Positions 1 to 5,637 of a stretch of DNA of 6,914 nt are shown here, in pieces (the first letter of the stretch is position 1; the number at the start of each line of letters is the position of its first letter). A model generated the notes under the pieces. That model was given only the letters and a program-made list of their open reading frames with translations, made no database searches and had not been told where the DNA came from. Origin of the DNA: Gorillibacterium sp. (lineage in GTDB: Bacteria; Bacillota; Bacilli; Paenibacillales; NBRC-103111); assembly GCA_023511325.1 (NCBI GenBank), contig JAIMBU010000136.1:1-6914 (forward strand). The letters run 5' to 3'. Made by a program: the position numbers and the translations under genes.

Positions 1-418
1 CAGTTAATCCTGCAGCGAGCAGAGGACCAACCGGAATACCTTTTAGAAAAATGATGCCGAAAATTGAACCGATCACTAAGCCGACAACGATCTGGGGATC
101 AAGCTTCAGTAGCTCAAGTCCACGTCCGTTCAGGTAAGCAGCGGTCGCTCCGCCGATAAGGGCAAGTGCTCCGGGAACACTCATCAGCACAGAACCAATA
201 TCCTTCATGGTGATTTTTCCATTTGCAAAGGGAACCAAAACGCCAATGGTTAGAAACAACAAGCCCATTTCCAGTCCTCTGCGCTCAAGCGTGGGGAAAA
301 ACCGATCCAAGCTGAGTAGCTTGACCACAAGAAGCACACAGGCAGCCACCGTAATAATATTTGAGCGTCCGAGAAGCCCAACTCCAATTAAAATCAGCAA
401 AATGGCATTGCCGCTCAT
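1..418 (-). CDS. DUF441 / UPF0756 family membrane protein (YtwI-like), 3' end outside window
   Basis: Reading the minus strand from an ATG at 418 gives 139 residues with no stop before the window edge, so only the last part of the protein is missing (the family is about 150 residues). It is a small, very hydrophobic protein with segments near residues 3-17, 20-37, 50-66, 80-98 and 109-125. Several stretches match my memory of DUF441: [16 protein letters not shown], the [13 protein letters not shown] block, and [13 protein letters not shown] near the C-terminus. The function of the family is unknown; it is an inner-membrane protein. The start is supported by AGGTGAT about 8 bases upstream on the minus strand (around 427-433). 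It lies 122 bases downstream of the comB-like gene on the same strand and could share its transcript, though a hairpin separates them. Family assignment is from remembered similarity. Confidence 0.88.
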   Translation of the reverse strand, partial: MSGNAILLILIGVGLLGRSNIITVAACVLLVVKLLSLDRFFPTLERRGLEMGLLFLTIGVLVPFANGKITMKDIGSVLMSVPGALALIGGATAAYLNGRGLELLKLDPQIVVGLVIGSIFGIIFLKGIPVGPLLAAGLT

Positions 419-446
419 AATCCTTCATCACCTTCAATCATACTTA

Positions 447-480
447 AGCCCCCTTGCTGCTAAGCACCTGCAAAGGGGCT
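447..480 (-). other. Intergenic hairpin between the comB-like gene and the DUF441 gene
   Basis: The arms 447-457 and 470-480 pair over 11 positions around a 12-base loop. Read as minus-strand RNA every position pairs, with one G-U wobble. Read as plus-strand RNA the same position is a C-A mismatch. The loop can add a 3-bp inner stem (458-460 with 464-466). The asymmetry suggests it functions in the transcript from the comB-like gene towards the DUF441 gene. On that strand, however, no U-run follows, so it is a poor intrinsic terminator; it may be an attenuator, a processing site or an mRNA stabiliser. On the plus strand five T residues do follow (486-490), but offset from the weaker stem, and no plus-strand gene in view ends there. 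Confidence 0.5.
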
Positions 481-540
481 ATCGGTTTTTCTTTGAATCT
501 CCTACTCCATAAGTATGACAGGCGAAAAGGTTTAGAACGC

Positions 541-1281
541 CTAAAGTACTCGTATGATCAAACCATCATTGAAGATAGGCACTGCTTCATGGAAATTTTG
601 CCGAGCGCAATATACGACATCACGAGAGAGACCTCGTCGGCAGAGCTTTCGCCCCAGTTCGGTGTGAAGCAGGGTCCCAGTCGTTCTTGCTCTGACCCCA
701 TAATAAAAGCCAAGCATTGCACAAGCCATGTCATCGGTAGATAAATTTTGTACCCCGCATGCTCTCCCTGCTTTACTTCCTGCCAAATCTTGAAGTTCAC
801 TCACGAGCATTCCAGCGGCAATTCCATCTGCGGCATCAAAATGCATCCCTGAACCTAAACAGAGAATCGTAATATCACGTTTTAGCTGTAGGGCGTAAGC
901 GGCACAAGCCCTTGCATTTAATATACAAGCGATGAGGATTGAAGTGGCAGATGCAGCTTTCTTCAGTGCGATGCTTCCGTTCTTTGAGGTCATCACAATC
1001 CGCTTACCTATAATGGAAGAGCCTGTAAGCTCGATTGGGCTGTTGCCTAGATCAAAGCTAGGAATCTTCTGACCTTCTTTCTCACCAGTCGTGATGTCAT
1101 CTGGCTCAGCAATAAGGCGTGTTTCCTCAGCCGTCTCCAGAATCCTGACTTCACTTGCTCCCGTTGCCAGCGCTGTGACGATGTTGCTGGTTAGTCGGAG
1201 CGTATGAATAACTACCGCTGTTTTACCTTGAAAGTCCTCTGGTTCCGCATCCTTAAGGGAAGAAATAACCCGCACCCTCAT
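541..1281 (-). CDS. 2-phosphosulfolactate phosphatase (ComB) family protein, motif-divergent
   Basis: The 246-residue protein has the layout of the ComB family (Pfam 2-ph_phosp). Known members are Mg-dependent cytosolic phosphatases that remove phosphate from 2-phosphosulfolactate in sulfolactate or coenzyme M biosynthesis. Motifs seen: VVIHTLRLTSNIVTAL (residues 23-38), GEKEGQKIPSFDLGNSP (66-82), SKNGSIAL (99-106), LNARACA (121-127) and FDAADGIAAG (148-157). Against the family as I remember it, the Asp of the I-D-x-L-R motif is His26, the Glu of the FSLED-like motif is Ala151, and a C-terminal Asp is probably Asn229. Fold assignment is good; catalytic activity is doubtful. Spore formers often carry such homologues without a coenzyme M pathway, so the real substrate is unknown. 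The ATG follows AGGAGGT (1287-1293) at 5 bases. The gene is transcribed divergently from spoIIIA and ends 122 bases before the DUF441 gene. I left the symbol empty because the orthologous role is not established. Confidence 0.85.
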   Translation of the reverse strand: MRVRVISSLKDAEPEDFQGKTAVVIHTLRLTSNIVTALATGASEVRILETAEETRLIAEPDDITTGEKEGQKIPSFDLGNSPIELTGSSIIGKRIVMTSKNGSIALKKAASATSILIACILNARACAAYALQLKRDITILCLGSGMHFDAADGIAAGMLVSELQDLAGSKAGRACGVQNLSTDDMACAMLGFYYGVRARTTGTLLHTELGRKLCRRGLSRDVVYCARQNFHEAVPIFNDGLIIRVL

Positions 1282-1286
1282 TATAG

Positions 1287-1293
1287 ACCTCCT
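1287..1293 (-). promoter_or_regulatory. Ribosome binding site of the comB-like gene
   Basis: The minus strand reads AGGAGGT five bases before the ATG at 1281, a strong match to the 16S rRNA tail. It fixes this start. I could not identify a convincing minus-strand promoter between 1282 and 1527. Confidence 0.8.
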
Positions 1294-1339
1294 AATCTGC
1301 GAATTATTGCCTCATGGAGTCATCTTATGCGTTTAGCCC

Positions 1340-1495
1340 ATGCTTCGTGCGAGAGCGGATGATCTACCACAGCTGTACAAACCTATCCTAAATACGTACG
1401 AATTTGCATACCATGGAGAAGAAGTAGATGAAGCTTATCTGCATATTAAAAAATTGATTGAGAGAGTCATATTTTTTAACCGTACAAGCATATAG
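1340..1495 (+). CDS. Possible 51-residue small protein or gene remnant of unknown function
   Basis: An open frame starts at ATG 1340 and ends at TAG 1493-1495. The predicted peptide is composed like a real soluble protein: charged and helical, with a tail EEVDEAYLHIKKLIERVIFF (residues 27-46) that would form an amphipathic helix. I do not recognise the family. Arguments against a working gene: there is no visible ribosome binding site, an in-frame TAG lies just upstream at 1334-1336, and the final codons overlap the sigma-E promoter of spoIIIA, so it cannot come from that promoter. It may be the 3' remnant of a lost gene, an unannotated small protein read from an unseen promoter, or chance. 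Confidence 0.27.
   Translation: MLRARADDLPQLYKPILNTYEFAYHGEEVDEAYLHIKKLIERVIFFNRTSI
1446..1479. repeat. Perfect 9-bp A/T inverted repeat upstream of spoIIIA
   Basis: TTAAAAAAT at 1446-1454 is the exact reverse complement of ATTTTTTAA at 1471-1479, with a 16-base spacer. The right arm shares bases 1471-1473 with the sigma-E -35 element. The arms are about 25 bp apart centre to centre. A regulator site or plain A/T richness are both possible; the position, not the sequence, is what makes it notable. Confidence 0.5.
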
Positions 1496-1496
1496 T
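1467..1496 (+). promoter_or_regulatory. Sigma-E promoter of the spoIIIA operon
   Basis: The -35 TCATATT (1467-1473) matches the sigma-E consensus KMATATT fully. After a 15-base spacer the -10 CATATAGT (1489-1496) differs from CATACA-T at one defined base. Transcription should begin near 1502-1504, giving a leader of about 25 bases that contains the spoIIIAA ribosome binding site. Sigma-E control in the mother cell is what is known for spoIIIA in Bacillus subtilis, so sequence and context agree. The -10 also contains the stop codon of the small frame ending at 1495. Confidence 0.85.
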
Positions 1497-1512
1497 TTAA
1501 CAAGATTCGCGT

Positions 1513-1521
1513 AAGGGAGGG
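1513..1521 (+). promoter_or_regulatory. Ribosome binding site of spoIIIAA
   Basis: AAGGGAGGG lies about 7 bases before the ATG at 1528. It supports that start and sits within the short leader predicted from the sigma-E promoter. Confidence 0.75.
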
Positions 1522-1527
1522 ACGGAT

Positions 1528-2514
1528 ATGCCGGATAGCATCATGGATATGCTGCCGACAGGAATAAAGACCGTTCTCACTAAGCTGCCACTAGGTGTGC
1601 TGGCACAAGTCGAGGAGATTCGGGTACGCGAAGGCAGATCACTGGAGATCTTATACGGGGGAGGAAGCAGCTTTCCGGCTGCGGACGGAACTCTCGGTAA
1701 TGATCCTACTTGTGCTTACACACCAGGAAGAGAAGATTGCGCCCGATTACTGGATTTGCTTACACGTCATTCGCTGTACAGCTTTGAGGAAGAGCTCCGA
1801 CGTGGATTCATCACAGTGGCAGGTGGGCATCGTGTCGGTTTGGTAGGACGAACTGTGCTTGAGGCGGGAAAGGTCAGGCTGATTCGGGATGTGGCGGGCT
1901 TTAATATCCGAATTGCGCGCCAAGTGAAGGGCTGCGGTATCACTATTCTACCGCAACTTTTAGACAGAGATTTAGGCACCATCCATCACACCTTGATTGT
2001 ATCTCCACCGCAGCAAGGAAAAACCACCTTGATTCGTGACTTGATTCGGATGCTAAGTGAAGGCTCAAGTGGACTCAAGGGCAGTCTTAAGGTTGCAGTC
2101 GTCGATGAGCGATCGGAAATTGCTGCATGTGTAAGGGGTGTTCCAACATTTGATCTGGGTCCAAGAACAGATGTCATGGATGGATGCCCAAAAGCAGAAG
2201 GAATGATGATGATGATTCGTTCGATGTCACCTGAGGTAATCGCAGTTGATGAAATCGGTACTCTCCAAGATGCTGAAGCGGTTTTGGAAGCCATGAATGC
2301 GGGAATTCGCGTTATTGCTACCGCCCACGGGCGGAATCTGCAGGAGGTAAAGAATCGACCTGCACTCAAACAACTACTGGAGGATGGATTCTTTACGAAG
2401 ATGGTGTTGCTTACACGGCAAAGACAATCCTTCCTAGCAGCGGTAAGTGATTTAAGGGTTGCCAAGTCCCAGGCGAGAGCACCAAATATCGCTAGCGGCG
2501 GCTCACCATGGTAA
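1528..2514 (+). CDS. spoIIIAA: Stage III sporulation protein AA, secretion-type ATPase
   Basis: This 328-residue protein is the cytosolic ATPase of the SpoIIIA-SpoIIQ channel and is related to type II/IV secretion ATPases. It is thought to power the apparatus on the mother-cell side. Visible features: an N-terminal region with VEEIRVREGRSLEI (28-41), the conserved FITVAGGHRVGLVGR block (94-108), and a Walker A SPPQQGKTT (159-167), in which Ser replaces the first Gly of GxxxxGKT. Next come VDERSEIA (192-199), GMMMMIRSMSPEVI (225-238) leading into Walker B with D241-E242, and ATAHG (264-268). It is somewhat longer than the B. subtilis protein (about 307). First gene of the operon, 7 bases after a good ribosome binding site; its last 7 bases overlap the start of spoIIIAB, suggesting translational coupling. 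The four Met codons are a tandem ATG run but encode a conserved motif. Confidence 0.97.
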   Translation: MPDSIMDMLPTGIKTVLTKLPLGVLAQVEEIRVREGRSLEILYGGGSSFPAADGTLGNDPTCAYTPGREDCARLLDLLTRHSLYSFEEELRRGFITVAGGHRVGLVGRTVLEAGKVRLIRDVAGFNIRIARQVKGCGITILPQLLDRDLGTIHHTLIVSPPQQGKTTLIRDLIRMLSEGSSGLKGSLKVAVVDERSEIAACVRGVPTFDLGPRTDVMDGCPKAEGMMMMIRSMSPEVIAVDEIGTLQDAEAVLEAMNAGIRVIATAHGRNLQEVKNRPALKQLLEDGFFTKMVLLTRQRQSFLAAVSDLRVAKSQARAPNIASGGSPW

Positions 2515-3029
2515 AAATGCTAGGAGCTATGCTTATATTGATTGCCGGTGCCATGATTGGACTCTACCAGTCCATGCAACTCGCGCGGCGGCCTCGGCAA
2601 ATTCGTCAACTCACGCTTGCGCTTCAGCGTCTAGAAACTGAGATCCTGTACGGCTCGACTCCGTTACCTGATGCGCTGCGTTCAGCAAGTGTACCACTAT
2701 CCTACCCGCTCTCAGAGCTATTCAGTGACGCCGCGGAAGGGATGTCGAGTATCGCTTCGGGGATATCTGCAGCAGAAAGCTGGAACAAGGCGATGACCGA
2801 GGGCTGGAAGCGCACTGCGATGAAGGAACCGGAACGAGAGGCGTTGCGCCAGTTTGGCGCAACACTCGGAATATCCGACTCTGAGGATCAGGTCAAGCAC
2901 ATCCGAATGACAATTAGTCATCTGCTCATAGAGGAACGCAATGCGATAGATGATGATAAAAACTACGGAAAGCTGTGGAAAAGCCTTAGTATTCTGGGGT
3001 CGGCTCTCATTGTCGTGATCATGTTTTGA
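2508..3029 (+). CDS. spoIIIAB: Stage III sporulation protein AB, GspF-like membrane protein
   Basis: The 173-residue protein has the family's usual length (about 170). A hydrophobic segment at 4-22 and another at the extreme C-terminus (about 157-173) bracket a helical soluble domain resembling the GspF/PilC platform proteins of type II secretion and type IV pili. Known family blocks are visible: LETEILYGSTPLPDAL (42-57), and LGISDSEDQVKHI (120-132) as the second helical signature. By analogy it should couple the SpoIIIAA ATPase to the membrane parts of the channel. The ATG overlaps the end of spoIIIAA, and upstream there is only a weak GGCGG, so translation probably depends on ribosomes finishing spoIIIAA. 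Its stop at 3027-3029 lies 14 bases before spoIIIAC. Confidence 0.96.
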   Translation: MVKMLGAMLILIAGAMIGLYQSMQLARRPRQIRQLTLALQRLETEILYGSTPLPDALRSASVPLSYPLSELFSDAAEGMSSIASGISAAESWNKAMTEGWKRTAMKEPEREALRQFGATLGISDSEDQVKHIRMTISHLLIEERNAIDDDKNYGKLWKSLSILGSALIVVIMF

Positions 3030-3043
3030 GACTGGGGTGCCAC

Positions 3044-3247
3044 ATGAGTATGGATGTCGATGCGATCTTCCAAATAGCCGGAATTGGCATCATCATTGCC
3101 ATGATTCATACCGTGCTTAAGCAGATGGGTAAGGAAGATATGGCTAGTTGGGTGACGCTGATCGGGTTTGTTGTTGTTTTGTTTATGGTTGTTAATATGC
3201 TGAGCACTTTGTTTCGGGAAATTAAAACCATTTTTCTGTTTCAGTAG
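3044..3247 (+). CDS. spoIIIAC: Stage III sporulation protein AC, small membrane protein
   Basis: A 67-residue integral membrane protein with two hydrophobic segments (about 8-26 and 36-56), matching the two-helix SpoIIIAC of B. subtilis (68 residues). It forms part of the membrane-embedded export apparatus of the channel. Conserved stretches include IFQIAGIGIIIAMIHTVLKQMGK (in part, residues 8-30), WVTLIGF (36-42) and the C-terminal FLFQ. The frame can be opened upstream at TTG 3026, overlapping the spoIIIAB stop. I chose ATG 3044 because MSMDVDAIFQIAG lines up with the known N-terminus and a GGGGTG sequence (3034-3039) precedes it closely. ATG 3050 is a possible alternative. The TAG stop is followed directly by the spoIIIAD frame. 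Confidence 0.95.
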   Translation: MSMDVDAIFQIAGIGIIIAMIHTVLKQMGKEDMASWVTLIGFVVVLFMVVNMLSTLFREIKTIFLFQ

Positions 3248-3251
3248 GTGA
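3246..3251 (+). promoter_or_regulatory. Ribosome binding site deciding the spoIIIAD start
   Basis: AGGTGA spans the junction of the spoIIIAC stop and the first GTG (3248) of the spoIIIAD frame. It therefore cannot serve that GTG; nothing like a ribosome binding site precedes 3246. It is 5 bases from TTG 3257 and 11 from ATG 3263, which favours TTG 3257 as the start. Confidence 0.5.
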
Positions 3252-3256
3252 ATGCC

Positions 3257-3646
3257 TTGGAAATGGTACAGCTTATTGGTATAGCATTCATAGCCACTGT
3301 CCTCATTCTCATTCTAAAAGAACAAAAGCCGATTTTTGCCTTCTTACTCGCGACCTTCACGGGTATTATGATCTTCCTCTACCTGCTAGGTAAGATTTCC
3401 TCTGTGATCCAAGTGCTTGAGGATTTGGCCGCGCGTTCGGATGTCCGACCAGTGTTTTTTAAAACCATTCTGAAGATTATTGGCATTGCTTACATCGCGG
3501 AGTTTGGTGCCCAGATCGTCAGGGATGCCGGTCAGGAGGCCATCGCCTCCAAGATTGAAATGACAGGCAAAATCCTGATTATGGTGCTGGCAATACCGAT
3601 CATCACCGTCATTGTGGAAACTGTGATCAAGCTCATCCCAGCTTGA
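3257..3646 (+). CDS. spoIIIAD: Stage III sporulation protein AD, membrane protein
   Basis: A 129-residue polytopic membrane protein (B. subtilis about 133) of the SpoIIIA channel, functioning with SpoIIIAC and SpoIIIAE in the mother-cell membrane. Hydrophobic segments lie near 3-20, 27-44, 70-81 and 105-121. The diagnostic block ILKIIGIAYIAEFGAQ (71-86), followed by DAGQEAIASKIEMTGK (90-105), is clear. The start is uncertain. GTG 3248 abuts the spoIIIAC stop and would add three residues. TTG 3257 gives MEMVQLIG, which agrees better with relatives and sits 5 bases after AGGTGA; ATG 3263 is a further option. The stop is TGA 3644-3646, and 47 bases separate it from spoIIIAE, one of the wider gaps in the operon. 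Confidence 0.95.
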   Translation: MEMVQLIGIAFIATVLILILKEQKPIFAFLLATFTGIMIFLYLLGKISSVIQVLEDLAARSDVRPVFFKTILKIIGIAYIAEFGAQIVRDAGQEAIASKIEMTGKILIMVLAIPIITVIVETVIKLIPA

Positions 3647-3693
3647 TAAGATTCTGAACTGGTAGGAACAAAAAGCTGTGGGGGTGGATTCGG

Positions 3694-4860
3694 ATGCGCA
3701 TGTTCATGAAACCACTGCTGGTCATGGCCATGCTGCTCACACTTCTCTCTGCGGGACAAGCATTTGCAGCAACGGAAACGAAGGCACCCAGCCAGCAGAC
3801 AAGTACGATACCTACAGAGAATGTTGAAGCTTATTGGGAGCAACTGACAAGAGATTATGGGGGATATTTTCCGGATAATACGACGCCAACCTTTAAAGAA
3901 ATGGTGACCTCAGGCGGCTTCAAATTCAAGAACGTAATCACAGGGCTATTACGCTACTTTTTTCACGAAATTATAGTCAATGGTAAGCTACTCGCTACGA
4001 TCGTTGCTCTTTCGGTGTTTAGCATGATCCTCGAGACGATGCAGACTGCATTCGAGAAGCAAGCCGTTAGCAAGGTGGCCTACTCCATTTGTTATCTTGT
4101 TCTGATGGTATTGGCCGTTAATAGCTTTGATGTGGGGATCGGTTATGCCAAGGAAGCCATCGGGAACATGGTTCATTTCATGATGGCGGTTGTACCACTC
4201 CTGTTGTCCCTTCTCGCTTCCATGGGAAACATCGCTTCGGTTACGGTGCTTCATCCATTTATCATTTTTATGATTCATACAGTCAGCACCTTGATCTACA
4301 CCATTATATTCCCACTCTTGTTTTTCTCGACGTTACTCAGCATCGTTAGCTCGCTAAATGAACGTTATAAGGTGACTCAGTTGGCCAAGTTGATGCGCAA
4401 TGCTGCAATTGGAATCTTAGGTTTGTCGGTTGCCGTTTTCCTTGGTGTTATCTCCGTACAGGGGACAGTGAGCTCCATAACAGATGGCGTAACGCTTCGC
4501 GCGGCTAAGTATGTGGCTGGTAATTTCATTCCTGTTGTTGGACGAATGTTCACAGATGCCTCCGATACCGTAATTGGTGCATCCTTGCTGGTCAAGAACA
4601 CAATTGGACTTGCCGGCGTGATTATTCTGATTCTAATCTGTGCTTTCCCAGCACTTAAAATACTAGCATTAGCCGTTATATATCAGCTCGCCGCCGCAGT
4701 TATTCAGCCGCTTGGGGATAGCCCAATTGTTGCCTGTTTGCAGACGATCGGCAAGAACATGATGTATATATTCGCCGCTCTTGCCGCTGTTGGGCTGATG
4801 TTTTTCCTTGCTGTTACCATCATGATCGCGGCCGGAAATGTGTCGCTCATGATGAGGTGA
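3694..4860 (+). CDS. spoIIIAE: Stage III sporulation protein AE, polytopic channel membrane protein
   Basis: At 388 residues this is the largest membrane component of the channel and close to the B. subtilis length (about 400). It begins with a signal peptide: basic start, hydrophobic 7-20 and a likely signal peptidase site QAFA|ATE after residue 25. A hydrophilic outward segment follows (26-90), then multiple membrane helices: about 98-116, 128-147, 158-178, 188-220, 237-258, 304-336 and 355-380. The soluble piece EAYWEQLTRDYGGYFPD (45-61) and the ending ending GNVSLMMR are typical of the family as I remember it. Its role is inferred to be the core of the membrane export gate, by analogy with polytopic proteins of type III secretion. 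GGGGTGGATT (3681-3690) lies just before ATG 3694. The stop is 17 bases before the spoIIIAF start. Confidence 0.96.
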   Translation: MRMFMKPLLVMAMLLTLLSAGQAFAATETKAPSQQTSTIPTENVEAYWEQLTRDYGGYFPDNTTPTFKEMVTSGGFKFKNVITGLLRYFFHEIIVNGKLLATIVALSVFSMILETMQTAFEKQAVSKVAYSICYLVLMVLAVNSFDVGIGYAKEAIGNMVHFMMAVVPLLLSLLASMGNIASVTVLHPFIIFMIHTVSTLIYTIIFPLLFFSTLLSIVSSLNERYKVTQLAKLMRNAAIGILGLSVAVFLGVISVQGTVSSITDGVTLRAAKYVAGNFIPVVGRMFTDASDTVIGASLLVKNTIGLAGVIILILICAFPALKILALAVIYQLAAAVIQPLGDSPIVACLQTIGKNMMYIFAALAAVGLMFFLAVTIMIAAGNVSLMMR

Positions 4861-4862
4861 AG

Positions 4863-4870
4863 AAGGAGGT
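4863..4870 (+). promoter_or_regulatory. Ribosome binding site deciding the spoIIIAF start
   Basis: AAGGAGGT begins two bases after the spoIIIAE stop and is 7 bases from GTG 4878. The in-frame GTG at 4857, which overlaps the spoIIIAE stop, has no such site, so 4878 is preferred. Confidence 0.8.
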
Positions 4871-4877
4871 CTGCCGG

Positions 4878-5612
4878 GTGCAATGGCTTAGCGGTTGGCT
4901 GAAGGAAATCATCGTAGTCATTCTCATCGCGTCCTTTGCAGATTTGCTGCTACCTAACAAAACCATGCAACGGTACGTAAAGACGGTTATTGGACTTTTT
5001 CTACTCATGCTCCTCTTATCCCCGGTACTGCGTTTGTTCCAGATGAAGTGGGATACGGATAAGCTGATGCAAGCGATAGACAGCCAGCAGAATACATCTG
5101 TTTTTGGTCAGAATAGTGACACCCAAGCTGTCAACAACATGTCTAGTTTAAACGTAATTCTGCAAGAAGGAGAACGGTTGAAGGCTGCGGATGATGCTTC
5201 GGCACGAACGCTTGTGGAGGAACGCTTGGCGGAGTCCGTACGAACGGGTGTCGAAAGCCGGTTTGATGAGCAGGTGGTGCAAGTCAAGGTAACCACGGCA
5301 ATAGATAAGGAGCAAAAATTGTTTGTCAAAAGTGTTGTATTACTGCTAGCAGCCCACTCATCGGCGAAGGAGGAAGAAGGCTCAAGCATTGCTGCTATAG
5401 CACCTATTCTCCCGATCGCACAGATGACTCCGGTAGCTATGATTGATAATGATGAAATCCTTCAGTCACAAGCTGCTCAAGAGGCAGCCATACAGAGTGA
5501 GTTAGATCAAGCACAAGAGGCCGAGAATCCGACAGCAATCAGCGCCTTTATCCGTGATCAATGGCAGATTGATCCAGGCTCTATCGAAGTCAAACGGGAA
5601 ACCACACAATAA
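4878..5612 (+). CDS. spoIIIAF: Stage III sporulation protein AF, ring-forming membrane protein
   Basis: A 244-residue protein, longer than B. subtilis SpoIIIAF (about 206). Two N-terminal membrane segments (about 8-25 and 32-54), separated by LLPNKTMQRYVKTV (24-37), anchor it in the mother-cell membrane. The rest should lie in the space between the two membranes and contains a ring-building-motif domain: a long helix (about 92-128), strands at 132-141 and 147-158, and a final helix and strand at 219-240 ending IDPGSIEVKRE. Between strand 2 and the last helix is an extra stretch (about 161-218) rich in Ala, Glu, Gln and Ile. The start is GTG 4878, giving MQWLSGWLKEI, which lines up with the known N-terminus and follows AAGGAGGT. 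A longer GTG start at 4857 overlaps the spoIIIAE stop but is not favoured. Confidence 0.95.
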   Translation: MQWLSGWLKEIIVVILIASFADLLLPNKTMQRYVKTVIGLFLLMLLLSPVLRLFQMKWDTDKLMQAIDSQQNTSVFGQNSDTQAVNNMSSLNVILQEGERLKAADDASARTLVEERLAESVRTGVESRFDEQVVQVKVTTAIDKEQKLFVKSVVLLLAAHSSAKEEEGSSIAAIAPILPIAQMTPVAMIDNDEILQSQAAQEAAIQSELDQAQEAENPTAISAFIRDQWQIDPGSIEVKRETTQ

Positions 5613-5621
5613 CTGATGGAT

Positions 5622-5630
5622 GGAGGTGAT
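5622..5630 (+). promoter_or_regulatory. Ribosome binding site deciding the spoIIIAG start
   Basis: GGAGGTGAT is a 9-base perfect complement to the 16S rRNA tail and lies 7 bases before GTG 5638. It falls inside the longer frame that opens at ATG 5620, so the longer start would have to translate through this site. Confidence 0.88.
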
Positions 5631-5637
5631 ACCTACC

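Noticed and set aside
447..490. Intrinsic terminator on the plus strand
   Set aside because: The five T residues are separated from the stem by five bases, the stem has a C-A mismatch on this strand, and no plus-strand gene in view ends here.
207..744. Two plus-strand frames (207-512 and 454-744)
   Set aside because: They overlap the minus-strand DUF441 and comB-like genes and have no ribosome binding site or recognisable product.
1407..1414. CATACCAT as a second sigma-E -10 upstream of spoIIIAA
   Set aside because: No -35 match at the right distance; the element at 1467-1496 is far better and closer to the gene.
2203..2214. Tandem ATG run as a phase-variable repeat
   Set aside because: It encodes the conserved four-Met part of the SpoIIIAA GMMMMIRS motif and has only four units. 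A three-base unit would not cause frameshifts.
1986..2465. 159-codon minus-strand frame within spoIIIAA
   Set aside because: It is fully inside a well-recognised ATPase gene and its composition is that of an antisense shadow.
4276..4283. CATACAGT inside spoIIIAE, a perfect sigma-E -10 match, as a possible internal promoter
   Set aside because: An internal promoter is known in the B. subtilis spoIIIA locus, but here no acceptable -35 lies 13-16 bases upstream, and the bases encode the I-H-T-V helix segment. A reporter fusion or 5'-end mapping would be needed to revive it.
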